A stretch of DNA of 64,000 nucleotides from Pontibacter anaerobius. Its GTDB lineage: Bacteria > Bacteroidota > Bacteroidia > Cytophagales > Hymenobacteraceae. The stretch spans positions 469,491 through 533,490 of the forward strand of contig NZ_JAPFQO010000002.1 in assembly GCF_026241195.1 (NCBI RefSeq). The letters are read 5' to 3'. This document shows, piece after piece, positions 17,220 through 26,880 of this stretch (position 1 is the stretch's first letter; the number at the start of each line of letters is the position of its first letter). Both the position numbers and the translations under genes were made by a program. The notes beneath the pieces were generated by a model that was not told the DNA's origin, searched no databases, and was given only the letters and a program-made list of their open reading frames with translations.

Positions 17220-18386
17220 ATGAAACTGATAGAGGTAAACACACCGGAACTTGCCCAGGAATTCCTGATGGTGCAGGTACGGATGTACAAAAAAGACCCC
17301 AACTATATTCGCCCGCTCGACAAAGACGTGAACAACGTTTTTGACCCGAAAAAGAACAAGCTGCTGCGCGATGGTGAAGTGATTCGCTGGATACTGCAGG
17401 GCGACAAAGGTAAATCCATTGGCCGTGTAGCCGCTTTCATCAATAAAAAAACATCAAACGCCAATGAGCAGCCAACCGGCGGGATGGGCTTTTTTGATTG
17501 CATCGATGACCAAGCCGCAGCCAACATGTTGCTGGACGCTTGCCGCGAATGGCTAAAGGAGCGTGGCATGGAGGCTATGGACGGCCCGATAAACTTTGGC
17601 GAACGAGACAAATGGTGGGGAGTGCTGCTGGACGGCTTCTACGAGCCCACTTACTGCATGCCGTACAATTACCCATACTACCAGCAGCTGCTGGAGAACT
17701 ATGGTTTTCAGCTATATTTTAAGCAGTATACCTACTACCGAACCGTGCACGATCCGATTCCGCCGAAGTATGAGGAGAAGGCAAAACGTGTGCTGGCCGA
17801 CAAGGACTACCATTTCCAGCACCTGAACAAAAAGAACCTGCCAAAGTATACCAACGACTTCCGGGAAGTATACAACAAAGGCTGGGCAAAGCACGAAGGC
17901 GTAAAACCTATGACGGAGGCCCAGGCCGCCGCCATTATGAAACAGCTGAAACCTATCCTGGATGAGCGCATTATGTGGTTTGCCTACTACAAGGAAGAAC
18001 CCGTGGGCTTCTTTATAGCAATACCCGAGCTGAACCAGCTGTTTAAGTATAACAATGGCAAACTTAACCTGTGGGGCAAGCTTAAATTCCTGTTTAACCG
18101 TTGGAGAGGCGCCTGCAAGACCATGTACGGCATTGTGTTTGGGATTACGCCAGAGCACCAGAGCAAGGGCGTCGAGGCTGCCATGATTGTATCTGCGGGA
18201 GAGTTGGTAATCAACAACCCAAGCATACCTTACCACGATCTGCAAATGAACTGGATCGGCGACTTCAATCCTAAGATGATGAACCTGGTGGAGCAACTTG
18301 GCAGCAGGATCTACAAAACGCACGCTACTTACCGCTACCTTTTCGACAGGACGAAGGAATTTAAGCGCGCTAAAATCATTAAATAA
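17220..18386 (+). CDS. GNAT-like N-acetyltransferase family protein
   Basis: A 388-residue protein of a type common in Bacteroidota. The opening KDPNYIRPLDKDVNNVFDPKKN and the central DGPINFGERDKWWG are characteristic of long GNAT-fold proteins often annotated simply as N-acetyltransferase. A putative acetyl-CoA loop is HQSKGVEAAMI, followed by the HDLQMNWIGDFNPKM segment. The acceptor substrate is unknown. It has no obvious operon partner; the next gene is convergent. Confidence 0.72.
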   Translation: MKLIEVNTPELAQEFLMVQVRMYKKDPNYIRPLDKDVNNVFDPKKNKLLRDGEVIRWILQGDKGKSIGRVAAFINKKTSNANEQPTGGMGFFDCIDDQAAANMLLDACREWLKERGMEAMDGPINFGERDKWWGVLLDGFYEPTYCMPYNYPYYQQLLENYGFQLYFKQYTYYRTVHDPIPPKYEEKAKRVLADKDYHFQHLNKKNLPKYTNDFREVYNKGWAKHEGVKPMTEAQAAAIMKQLKPILDERIMWFAYYKEEPVGFFIAIPELNQLFKYNNGKLNLWGKLKFLFNRWRGACKTMYGIVFGITPEHQSKGVEAAMIVSAGELVINNPSIPYHDLQMNWIGDFNPKMMNLVEQLGSRIYKTHATYRYLFDRTKEFKRAKIIK

Positions 18387-18402
18387 AAGGGCAGCACCTA
18401 AA

Positions 18403-19440
18403 CTAATGAATCTCGCGCAGGTCCAGATCGGTTATAAACTTAGGGTTAGCGATTTCCTCCCATTCCCACCCTACGTACTGCAACATCGCATTCAGAAATT
18501 TACGCCGTTTGCAGAGCTGGTCTAAACATGAGGCTTCCGGCAGCTGGAGGGGGATGTTTGCCTCCTCCAGCTGCTTTATCGCTAAATAAGGCTCCTCCAA
18601 AGACTTGGGGCTAGGTGTTATAACCGTAAGCGACTCCAGGAAAGTGGTAATGGCCCGGCGGAGCGGCAACAGCGATTGGTTGGATGGCCTCAAATCTTCG
18701 GGTACATAAAGGAGTAGTATAGAAAGGGCTTCGTCAAGGGATGCCAGGTTAAGCAAAAGCGCCACAGACTTTTCGGAGTGGTAAAAGTAATGCAGTAAGG
18801 GGTATGCCAGGTGCAGCTGCCCTTGTTTGGCAACCTCCAGCGCAAGCCCATCAAAATGCTGCTCCAGGCCTTTAAAATCTTCTCCGTTCCAACTGTTCAG
18901 AAGCATTAGCTGCGGACTGTCTCCAATGGATGCTATGCGTATACTTAGCGACCTCCGCTCCGTGACGGCTGAAAGTATAGGCACCATGTAGGAGATGGCA
19001 ATAGTGATCAGGATCAAGCCGGAGAATGATATAAAGGCAGTGTACACACGCCATACATTTGTGCCTCCCTTAAAATCCCCATTGCCTAAAGTAGATAAAG
19101 TATAACCAGTGAAGTATATGCGGTCTATAGCGTTTGCAGGCACCTCGGTCGTACTGGCTACCACTGCGTCTCCATCAGCCAGGTAGATGAGCGAATGGCC
19201 TGCCCAAAGCATAACCACCCAGCTGAGGATGGTAAACATGATGATGATAATACCGGCCCCGGCTAATGCTTTCCGTGTTTTAAAGAGTTTGCTTAAGCCC
19301 AAGAAAATCCTCCAGATAAACGTAGAGCCTAAGCCACTGACAGGCCCGGCTCCGCGCGGCGCGAAAGTAGTGTACAGCAGATCATACACACCCAGGCAAA
19401 TAAGCAGGATGCCCAGAATAAAGTATAGGACTTCGTCCAT
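18403..19440 (-). CDS. Two-helix potassium-channel-like protein with TLGNGD filter
   Basis: From the ATG at 19440 the product has 345 residues; an upstream in-frame TTG at 19476 is less likely. Three or four N-terminal hydrophobic segments lead to a pore loop, FTGYTLSTLGNGDF, and a final membrane helix, which is the layout of an ion-channel-2 domain. The usual potassium filter TVGYGD is replaced by TLGNGD, so selectivity may differ. The soluble C-terminal half of about 180 residues resembles no ligand-binding domain that I recognise. Confidence 0.72.
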   Translation of the reverse strand: MDEVLYFILGILLICLGVYDLLYTTFAPRGAGPVSGLGSTFIWRIFLGLSKLFKTRKALAGAGIIIIMFTILSWVVMLWAGHSLIYLADGDAVVASTTEVPANAIDRIYFTGYTLSTLGNGDFKGGTNVWRVYTAFISFSGLILITIAISYMVPILSAVTERRSLSIRIASIGDSPQLMLLNSWNGEDFKGLEQHFDGLALEVAKQGQLHLAYPLLHYFYHSEKSVALLLNLASLDEALSILLLYVPEDLRPSNQSLLPLRRAITTFLESLTVITPSPKSLEEPYLAIKQLEEANIPLQLPEASCLDQLCKRRKFLNAMLQYVGWEWEEIANPKFITDLDLREIH

Positions 19441-19549
19441 AAAACAATTAGCTTCTAATTTTAGCTTTTGGAACAAGCAGCTAGTTTATACCTTTACATA
19501 CCGAGCTTAGTTGCAGGAGCAGCACTTACAAAGCCCTTTAGCATCTTAA

Positions 19550-20569
19550 ATGGATTCATTAACCCAAATAGTTTTAGGCGCCTCTGTAGGAGAGGCTGTG
19601 GCAGGAAAAAAGCTTGGCAACAAAGCCATGCTGTGGGGAGCCATTGCCGGCACCATTCCGGATCTGGATGTGCTGATGAACCCGTGGCTGAGCCCCGTGC
19701 AACAGTTAAGCTTCCACCGCTCCCTGACTCATTCTTTTTTGTTCGCGGTGGTGATGTCGCCTATACTTGGCTGGCTGCTGCACCGCCTCTACAAAAATGC
19801 CACCGCCACCACCCGCGACTGGACACTACTGTTTTTTCTTGGCTTCGTAACCCACATACTTTTGGACAGCTGCACCACCTGGGGCACCCAGCTTTTCTGG
19901 CCGTTCTCAAACTATGGCGTTGCCTTTTACAATGTTTTTGTGGTTGACCCGGCCTACACACTGCCATTCCTGGTGCTGGTTGCAACGGCAGCCTTCTATA
20001 ACCGGCTCAGCCCGAAACGCCAGTTCTTAAATTATGCCGGGCTTGCCATCAGTTCGGCTTACCTGCTTTGGTCTTTTATAGGTAAAAGTATGGCCAACCG
20101 GGTCTTTGAGCAAAGTATGAGCAGGCAGGATATCCGCTATACTTCCTACATCAGCAAACCTACGCCCATGAATACGGTTTTCTGGTCTGTTACAGCGGAA
20201 GGCGAGGATGGCTTTTACAACGGGTTTTACTCGCTGCTAGATGAAAACCAGGAAATAACCTATGATTACGAGCCCGCAAACAAAGAGCTCTTAGCACCTT
20301 ACCGCGGGCACCCTGAGCTTGAGCGGCTGCTCCAACTTACCAAGGGGTACTATACTGTAGAGAAAACAGACGATGGAGCCTTATTGATTAATGACCTTCG
20401 TTTCGGAAAGTTTGACGGCTGGAAGAAAAGTGGAGGCGGCTATGTGTTTGTATACAAAGTATGGCAGGACAAGCAGGGCAACCTACAGTTCGAGGAAATA
20501 AACAATCGCCCTAAAGTTGACGGCGAGTACCTGATGTCGTATTGGTCCCGGATCAAAGGACAGCCCTAG
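19550..20569 (+). CDS. Membrane-bound metal-dependent hydrolase (YdjM/DUF457 family)
   Basis: A 339-residue protein. The N-terminal half is hydrophobic and has the family motifs MDSLTQIVLGASVGEA, IPDLDVLMNP and FHRSLTHSF, with His and Asp residues thought to bind metal. The C-terminal 150 residues are soluble. Members are described as inner-membrane metal-dependent hydrolases; the substrate is unknown. A TACCTTTA near 19489 resembles a -7 element, leaving a leader of about 55 bases. Confidence 0.85.
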   Translation: MDSLTQIVLGASVGEAVAGKKLGNKAMLWGAIAGTIPDLDVLMNPWLSPVQQLSFHRSLTHSFLFAVVMSPILGWLLHRLYKNATATTRDWTLLFFLGFVTHILLDSCTTWGTQLFWPFSNYGVAFYNVFVVDPAYTLPFLVLVATAAFYNRLSPKRQFLNYAGLAISSAYLLWSFIGKSMANRVFEQSMSRQDIRYTSYISKPTPMNTVFWSVTAEGEDGFYNGFYSLLDENQEITYDYEPANKELLAPYRGHPELERLLQLTKGYYTVEKTDDGALLINDLRFGKFDGWKKSGGGYVFVYKVWQDKQGNLQFEEINNRPKVDGEYLMSYWSRIKGQP

Positions 20570-20590
20570 GAAAACGTTTGTCTTAAAAAG

Positions 20591-21319
20591 TCAAAGGCTT
20601 TCGTAGAACGCCAGAGCTTTTGCCCACCCACTAGCTGTGCCTAAATTTATACGCTCTGATGCAATATATGCCTCCACTTCTTTTTGTTTATTGGGTAGTG
20701 CTTTCAGCAGGTTCCTTTTAGATAGCTTCACGTTTTTCACTGCGTTGCCAGGCGTGATCAGGTAATAGTCTTCTTTATAGACAAACTCATCCTGCGTTCT
20801 GTTGGCACTATAGCTCTCCTGGTAACTTGCCTTTAGCAATGTTTTTTGGGGCATCAAATAAAGCTTTACCTTATCCCCTTCGTAGATTGATATGGCAAGT
20901 CTCTGCGCCAGCTGCAGATCTGCTGCACCCATTGCATCAGCACGCTTCATAACATACGTTTGATGCGTCAGGCTGTCCTGTAACTCTAATTGGTTAACTT
21001 TTACAGGCAAGGCTTCATATACCTTTCCCTCGGAGTTTTTGATTAGTAGCTTGTTGTCATATAAATCATACTTAACATTCACGTCCTCAAAGACAAGGTT
21101 ACCCATATAGATTTTTGCTTTACACCATTCATTTCTGAAGAATGGATTGCCTTTCACGCCTGCATACCTGTTATCGAAGAGCCGCACGGCAGAACTGGTA
21201 CCATCGGTGCCAAGGAGCCTCAGGTTATTATCTGCTTCTAAACCGGACAGCCTGGTAGACTGTGCCAAAACAAGCTGGCCGGAGAAGGCGAGTAGCAGGA
21301 GCAAATACATTATTTTCAT
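20591..21319 (-). CDS. Secreted protein of unknown function
   Basis: A 242-residue protein with a clear Sec signal peptide (MKIMYLLLLLAFSGQLVLAQ). The mature part has alternating polar and aromatic residues and reads like a mixed alpha/beta exported protein with YDLYDNKLLI and FVYKEDYYLI segments. I recognise no domain. It converges with the hydrolase at 19550. Confidence 0.68.
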   Translation of the reverse strand: MKIMYLLLLLAFSGQLVLAQSTRLSGLEADNNLRLLGTDGTSSAVRLFDNRYAGVKGNPFFRNEWCKAKIYMGNLVFEDVNVKYDLYDNKLLIKNSEGKVYEALPVKVNQLELQDSLTHQTYVMKRADAMGAADLQLAQRLAISIYEGDKVKLYLMPQKTLLKASYQESYSANRTQDEFVYKEDYYLITPGNAVKNVKLSKRNLLKALPNKQKEVEAYIASERINLGTASGWAKALAFYESL

Positions 21320-21493
21320 AGCAACAATTTAAGTTATAAAGCATAAAGTGAGCCATCAACTACAGTAAGTTAAGATTATTAGCGGTAACTATCAATTCTA
21401 GCCGCACTATACATTTTATACTTATATTAGCCTTCAGATAGCGATATCATTGTAACATTTTTATTAAAGCGTTTTGAAATAACTATAAACTAT

Positions 21494-22264
21494 ATGGCAC
21501 AAAACAGATGGCAGCTGACAGGTAAAAGAGCAGTGGTAACCGGGGGATCTAAGGGAATAGGTGAAGCAACCGTAGAGGAACTTCTGGGTCTGGGCGCTGA
21601 GGTGCTTGCGATAGCCCGCAAACAGGAAGACCTGGACAAGCTGAAGGCAAAGCACCCGGAGCGCCTGCATACCTTGTCTGCAGACGTGAGTCAGGCGGAA
21701 GGCCGAACAGCCGTGGCCAGCTGGGTGCAGCAGGAGTGGGGGCTGCTCGATATCCTGGTGAACAATGCCGGCACCAATATACGCAAGCCAACTGAAGCGT
21801 ATACTTCTGAGGAGTATAGCTTTATCATGCAAACCAACCTACAGTCAGCTTTTGAGCTGAACAGGCTCTTGTACCCTATGCTGCAGAAGTCGGAACAGGG
21901 CAATATTGTGCATGTTACCTCTGTGGCGGGTTTAGTGCATGTGCGCACCGGCAGCATCTATGGCATGACCAAGGCCGCCCTTACGCAGCTAACCAGAAAC
22001 CTGGCTGTGGAATGGGCAAAAGATGGCATACGGGTTAATGCCGTGGCCCCTTGGTACATCAGCACACCGTTGGCGCAAACAGTGCTGCAGAACCCTGATT
22101 TCTACAACAACGTCATCAGCCGGACACCGATGCAGCAAATTGGCAAACCGGAAGATGTAGCCGGTGCCGTGGCGTTTCTGTGCCTGCCAGCCGCAGCGTA
22201 CATTACCGGCCAAACCTTAGCTGTAGATGGTGGTTTTACCGTGAATGGTTTTCACCCGCTCTAG
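21494..22264 (+). CDS. Short-chain dehydrogenase/reductase (tropinone-reductase-like)
   Basis: A 256-residue classical SDR. The cofactor motif is TGGSKGIG, followed by [13 protein letters not shown], the catalytic serine in HVTSVAG, YGMTK as the Tyr/Lys pair, and [13 protein letters not shown]. The C-terminus [18 protein letters not shown] is typical. The closest pattern I know is the tropinone reductase-like subgroup, but substrate prediction in SDRs is unreliable, so the reaction is left open. It is a single plus-strand gene. Confidence 0.88.
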   Translation: MAQNRWQLTGKRAVVTGGSKGIGEATVEELLGLGAEVLAIARKQEDLDKLKAKHPERLHTLSADVSQAEGRTAVASWVQQEWGLLDILVNNAGTNIRKPTEAYTSEEYSFIMQTNLQSAFELNRLLYPMLQKSEQGNIVHVTSVAGLVHVRTGSIYGMTKAALTQLTRNLAVEWAKDGIRVNAVAPWYISTPLAQTVLQNPDFYNNVISRTPMQQIGKPEDVAGAVAFLCLPAAAYITGQTLAVDGGFTVNGFHPL

Positions 22265-22395
22265 TCTTTTGCCCTAACAGGGACCACCGTAATATTGCTA
22301 CCAGAATAGTGTTGAATGTCAGCAAAAATGCTTATTTTTGTATGATATGGATTTGAGTGCCCCACTATTGCAAAAGGGTCTCATAAACTAACCCC

Positions 22396-22638
22396 ATGAC
22401 AAACAAAAAACCACTTTTCATACTTGGCTTTGCGCTGCTTTCCGCTTCTATAGTTTCCTGTAAACCAGCTTGTCCGATCACGGTGTGTCATGTCCGCATG
22501 GAGCATATCCATGGCGAACAGGAGTACCGCGGACAGCCTATCTGGAAAAAACAAAACCCGAAAATAGGGGAGAAACTGGACAAGGTTTCGCAGGAAAAAA
22601 CACACGAGGGGCACTCTAAAGCCAAAAATAAGGAATAA
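22396..22638 (+). CDS. Small lipoprotein of unknown function
   Basis: An 80-residue protein with an N-terminal export signal ending in a lipobox, ASIVSC (Cys22), so a lipid-anchored envelope protein. The mature part has two further Cys residues (PACPITVC) and is rich in His, Lys and Glu, ending in a basic tail. The Cys/His content suggests possible metal binding, which is speculation. It lies directly upstream of gyrA. Confidence 0.7.
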   Translation: MTNKKPLFILGFALLSASIVSCKPACPITVCHVRMEHIHGEQEYRGQPIWKKQNPKIGEKLDKVSQEKTHEGHSKAKNKE

Positions 22639-22716
22639 GCTATATAGGCGGTAAGGCCATTTTTGCCTAACTTGCCCTTTCTATCACACCATTTACATTA
22701 TTTTAGACCTTTTAAC

Positions 22717-25266
22717 ATGCAAGAAGGCGAACGAATAATACCGATCAACATTGAAGACGAAATGCGCGGTGCGTACATCGACTACTCAATGTCTGTTATC
22801 ATTTCCAGAGCCTTACCCGATGTTCGGGATGGATTAAAGCCGGTACACCGCCGCGTGCTGTACGGTATGTCTGAACTGGGGGTATCCTATAACAAGGCCT
22901 ACAAAAAATCTGCCCGTATCGTAGGGGAGGTGCTCGGTAAGTACCACCCGCACGGTGACTCTTCGGTTTACGAAACCATGGTGCGTATGGCCCAGGACTG
23001 GTCGCTACGCTACCCGCTGGTAGACGGACAGGGCAACTACGGCTCCATTGACGGGGACTCCCCGGCAGCCATGCGTTATACCGAGGCACGCCTCAAGCGC
23101 ATTGCCGATGAGCTGCTGGCTGACCTGGAGAAGAATACGGTAGATTTTGTACCAAACTTCGACGACTCGCTGAAAGAGCCGAGCGTTATGCCAGCCAAAC
23201 TACCGAACCTGCTGATCAACGGCACATCCGGTATTGCGGTAGGTATGGCTACCAACATGGCGCCGCACAACCTCACAGAGGTGGTGAACGGTATCATAGC
23301 CTTTATCGATAACAACGATATTACCATAGCGGAACTGATGCAGCACATCACTGCACCTGACTTCCCGACTGGAGGCATTATTCACGGCTATGACGGCGTT
23401 AAGTCTGCTTTCGAGACAGGTCGTGGACGTGTGCTGATGCGGGGCCGCGCTAACTTCGAGACAACGCCGAGTGGTAAGGAGCAGATCATTGTAACTGAGA
23501 TCCCTTACATGGTGAACAAAGCCTCTCTGATCGAAAAAACGGCTGCGCTCATAAACGATAAGAAGATTGAAGGCATCGCCGATCTGCGTGATGAGTCTGA
23601 CCGTGACGGTTTGCGTATTGTGTACGACCTAAAGCGTGACGCAATACCGAATGTGGTACTGAACAACCTTTATAAGTATACGCAGCTGCAGTCATCCTTT
23701 GGCGTGAACAACGTGGCCCTGGTTAAAGGACGCCCGATGACGCTGAACCTGAAGGATCTGATCAAGCACTTCGTTGATCACCGGCATGAGGTAGTTATCC
23801 GCAGAACGCAGTACGAACTGGATGAGGCGAAGAAACGCGCTCACATCCTGGAAGGCTTGCTAATTGCACTGGATAACCTGGACGAGGTGATCAACCTGAT
23901 CCGCTCGTCTCGTGACCCGGAGATTGCCCGTAATGGCTTGATGGAGCGCTTCGCACTTAGCGAGATACAGGCCCGCGCCATTCTGGATATGCGTCTGCAG
24001 CGCCTCACCGGCCTGGAGCGCGACAAGATACAGGCGGAGTACCAGGAGATCATGAAACTGATCGATTACCTGACTTCCATTCTGAACGATGAGGGTCTGC
24101 GCATGCAGATCATCAAAGATGAGCTGACGGAAATAAGAGATCGTTACGGTGATGGCCGCCGCACCGGCATTGAGGCCAGCACCGGCGACATCTCTTACGA
24201 AGACATGATCCCGGAGGAGAATATGGTTATCACCATCTCCCACGAGGGATATATCAAGCGTACCTCCCTGAACGAGTACCGCAGCCAGAGCCGTGGTGGC
24301 GTAGGCTCCAGGGGAGTGGCTGCATCCAAAGAAAGTGACTTTACCGAGCACCTGTTCGTAGCCAATACACACCACCACATGCTGTTCTTCACAGAATTCG
24401 GGCGTGTGTTCTGGCTGAAGGTTTACGAGATTCCGGAAGGAGGGAAGACCACCAAGGGTCGCGCCATCCAGAACCTCATCCAGATCGAGAAAGACGATAA
24501 TGTGCGCGCCGTGTTGAACGTGCATGACCTGAAAAACCAGGACTACGTACTCAACCACAACCTGGTATTTATCACGGAGCAGGGCACTATCAAGAAAACT
24601 GTGCTGGAGGCGTATTCCCGACCAAGAACAAACGGCATTAACGCCATATCAATCAACGAGGGCGACCGTTTGCTGGACGTTCAGCTGACGAATACCACCA
24701 GCGAGATCGTGATTGCGCTGGAGTCGGGTAGGGCCATCCGCTTTAACGAGACCCAGGTGCGCCCAATGGGCCGTACAGCCGCCGGTGTACGCGCCGTTAC
24801 GTTGGCCGGACCGGACGATAAGGTTATTGGTATGGTTTGTGTAGAGAATGAGGACACCAACTTGTTGGTAGTTTCTGAGAAAGGCTTCGGCAAGCGCTCC
24901 CTTCTGGAGGAATACCGCATCACGAACCGTGGCGGCAAGGGAGTGAAGACGATGAACATTACCGATAAAACAGGTAAACTTGTAGCGATTAAAGGCGTAA
25001 TCGATAGCGACGACCTGATGATCATTAACCGGTCAGGCATTACGATCAGATTGCGTGTTAGCGATCTTCGCGTGATCGGTCGTGCTACACAGGGTGTTCG
25101 TCTGATAAAGCTAAACGAAGGCGACCAGATCTCATCGGTAGCAAAAGTAGAGGTAGAAAATGAGGAGGATGTAGAAGAGGCGGTGCTGGAGCAATCCGAG
25201 CCAAGCCCGGAAGATACGCTGCAGCCAGACTCTATGATAGACCCTGATGCTACAGAAGAAGCCTAA
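22717..25266 (+). CDS. gyrA: DNA gyrase subunit A
   Basis: An 849-residue type II topoisomerase subunit that breaks and rejoins DNA during supercoiling. The start is the ATG at 22717 ([17 protein letters not shown]); an upstream in-frame TTG at 22663 adds 18 residues not seen in the family. The catalytic tyrosine is Y121 in [10 protein letters not shown]. In the quinolone-resistance region S82 and E86 correspond to E. coli S83 and D87, so the classic S83 resistance change is absent. The C-terminal beta-pinwheel carries the GyrA-box-like NRGGKG and ends in an acidic tail. Confidence 0.97.
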   Translation: MQEGERIIPINIEDEMRGAYIDYSMSVIISRALPDVRDGLKPVHRRVLYGMSELGVSYNKAYKKSARIVGEVLGKYHPHGDSSVYETMVRMAQDWSLRYPLVDGQGNYGSIDGDSPAAMRYTEARLKRIADELLADLEKNTVDFVPNFDDSLKEPSVMPAKLPNLLINGTSGIAVGMATNMAPHNLTEVVNGIIAFIDNNDITIAELMQHITAPDFPTGGIIHGYDGVKSAFETGRGRVLMRGRANFETTPSGKEQIIVTEIPYMVNKASLIEKTAALINDKKIEGIADLRDESDRDGLRIVYDLKRDAIPNVVLNNLYKYTQLQSSFGVNNVALVKGRPMTLNLKDLIKHFVDHRHEVVIRRTQYELDEAKKRAHILEGLLIALDNLDEVINLIRSSRDPEIARNGLMERFALSEIQARAILDMRLQRLTGLERDKIQAEYQEIMKLIDYLTSILNDEGLRMQIIKDELTEIRDRYGDGRRTGIEASTGDISYEDMIPEENMVITISHEGYIKRTSLNEYRSQSRGGVGSRGVAASKESDFTEHLFVANTHHHMLFFTEFGRVFWLKVYEIPEGGKTTKGRAIQNLIQIEKDDNVRAVLNVHDLKNQDYVLNHNLVFITEQGTIKKTVLEAYSRPRTNGINAISINEGDRLLDVQLTNTTSEIVIALESGRAIRFNETQVRPMGRTAAGVRAVTLAGPDDKVIGMVCVENEDTNLLVVSEKGFGKRSLLEEYRITNRGGKGVKTMNITDKTGKLVAIKGVIDSDDLMIINRSGITIRLRVSDLRVIGRATQGVRLIKLNEGDQISSVAKVEVENEEDVEEAVLEQSEPSPEDTLQPDSMIDPDATEEA

Positions 25267-25335
25267 ATTACTAGTAACGAATTATTTAGAAGTATAATAC
25301 GTTAAGCAAAAAACCACACAAACCATTATTTAAGT

Positions 25336-26466
25336 ATGAAAAAAGTACTTTTGACAGCCTTAGTAGCCGGTACCATTTCGGTTGCAAGCGCTCAAAACTC
25401 GGCTGTGAACAGTGCAGTCCTTAACCACAAGAATGGTACGCTTGACAAAGCACTGACTGACATTGAGAAAGCCACCGAGCATAAAAAAACAAAGGATAAA
25501 GCGAAGACCTGGTTCTACCGTGGCGTGATTTATCAGGACATGATCGGCAACCCGATCTACGGTAAACTGACCGATGAGAATACCCCAATCGTAATTCTGG
25601 AGTCGTTTGATAAGGCTGTAGAACTGGACGGTGAAAATGGTGAGTATGGCAAGCAGGTGCCGGAGCGCAAGCAGATGCTGTATGGCCAGGTACTGAACCA
25701 GGCTGTAGAGTTCCACAATAACCAGGACTGGCCAAATGCCATCCAGAAGTATGAACTGGCGCACAAAATAAGCCCTCAGGATACAACTGCCGTACTTTAT
25801 GCGGCTTATGCTTCCACAGCAGACAAAAAGTATGACCAGGCAATTGGTTTTTACGACGAGCTGCTGAAAATGAACCACAAAACGGAAGACGTTTACAAAG
25901 CCAAAGTACAGCTGCAGCAGGCCACTGAGGCTAGCGACGATGCCGTAATGGCAACGTTGGCGGCAGGCCTTGAGGAGCACCCGAACAGTGTGTACCTGAT
26001 GCAGGAAGAACTGAAGTACTACCTGAAAAACGACCGCGCTGACGAAGCAATGGCAAAACTGGACAAAGCAATCGAAGCTGATCCTAAAAACGCAAGCCTT
26101 TATGCAGTAAAAGGTAACTTGCTGGAGCGTAAGAAGGATCTGGACGGAGCACGTGCAGTATACAAAAAAGCCATTGAGGCAGACCCAACTAACTTTGACG
26201 CATACTATAACTTAGGTGTTTTAGAGTACAACAGAGGTGCTGAGGTAAACAACAAGGCCGCTAAAATGGACTATGCAACTTACCAGAAGAAAGGTAAAGC
26301 TGTAGAGGCTGAGGCTAAGAAGTATTATCAGTCAGCTTTGCCATACTTTGAGAAAGCACATGAGATTCAGCCTGAAGACAAGGCGACTATGCAAAACCTG
26401 GTAAACGTGTATACACGCCTGGGACGTAAAGCTGATGCAGAGAAGATATCCGCTAAGCTTAACTAA
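25336..26466 (+). CDS. Exported TPR-repeat protein
   Basis: A 376-residue protein with a signal peptide (MKKVLLTALVAGTISVASAQ). The mature part has tetratricopeptide repeats throughout, clearest in AMAKLDKAIEADPKNASLYAVKG-type units near 225-300 and in the last 50 residues. TPR arrays mediate protein binding; no enzyme domain is present. It follows gyrA by 69 bases and has its own terminator at 26489. Confidence 0.85.
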   Translation: MKKVLLTALVAGTISVASAQNSAVNSAVLNHKNGTLDKALTDIEKATEHKKTKDKAKTWFYRGVIYQDMIGNPIYGKLTDENTPIVILESFDKAVELDGENGEYGKQVPERKQMLYGQVLNQAVEFHNNQDWPNAIQKYELAHKISPQDTTAVLYAAYASTADKKYDQAIGFYDELLKMNHKTEDVYKAKVQLQQATEASDDAVMATLAAGLEEHPNSVYLMQEELKYYLKNDRADEAMAKLDKAIEADPKNASLYAVKGNLLERKKDLDGARAVYKKAIEADPTNFDAYYNLGVLEYNRGAEVNNKAAKMDYATYQKKGKAVEAEAKKYYQSALPYFEKAHEIQPEDKATMQNLVNVYTRLGRKADAEKISAKLN

Positions 26467-26488
26467 GAAATAGAATAGATTAAGATAT

Positions 26489-26523
26489 AAAAAAGGAGAG
26501 GCCTGAAAGCTTCTCCTTTTTTT
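26489..26523 (+). terminator. Terminator after the TPR gene
   Basis: An A-rich arm ending in GGAGA (26489-26499) pairs with TCTCC and a T run (26512-26523), with a 12-base loop. Confidence 0.85.
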
Positions 26524-26625
26524 GTGCTACTATATTTTAAAAGGCAAAGGAGTAGAGTTATACATAATTTGTAAAGGTCTATGCAGCTATAAACATCCAT
26601 TACTTAACATAATATAGATTATAAG

Positions 26626-26678
26626 ACTTATAATGTACGATGAATATTTATCTATTTTAAGTGTCACTTATAATGTAC
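26626..26678. repeat. Two 13-base direct repeats exactly 40 bases apart
   Basis: ACTTATAATGTAC occurs at 26626-26638 and again at 26666-26678. The 40-base period is close to four helical turns, which would put both copies on the same face of the DNA. They lie about 200 bases upstream of the M48 protease gene and could be regulator-binding sites. Confidence 0.6.
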
Positions 26679-26880
26679 TTTATGTTAAATAGTGAAATAG
26701 ATAATAGTTGCCTATAATAATAGGCAATGCGCATAACCAAGTATAAACACACAACAAATTCTCCTCCAATTCACCCGCTCGCAACTAAACATTTTTCTAC
26801 TCCGTTCAAATTAAAAATTTAACATTCCTTATATAGGCCCTCCATTACAGCCTGCATAGGGAGCTAAAAACAGAACTACT

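Larger units (their letters stand above)
26467..26880. other. 414-base gap: terminator, AT-rich DNA and a spaced direct repeat
   Basis: Apart from the terminator at 26489 and the direct repeat at 26626-26678, this stretch is AT-rich with no open frame. It separates the TPR gene from the M48 protease gene and probably holds the promoter region of the latter. Confidence 0.7.

Noticed and set aside
22663..22716. Upstream TTG start for gyrA
   Set aside because: It adds 18 residues that do not resemble GyrA N-termini; the ATG at 22717 gives the family start.
23860..24558. 232-codon frame opposite gyrA
   Set aside because: Antisense shadow of a highly conserved gene; no motif of its own.
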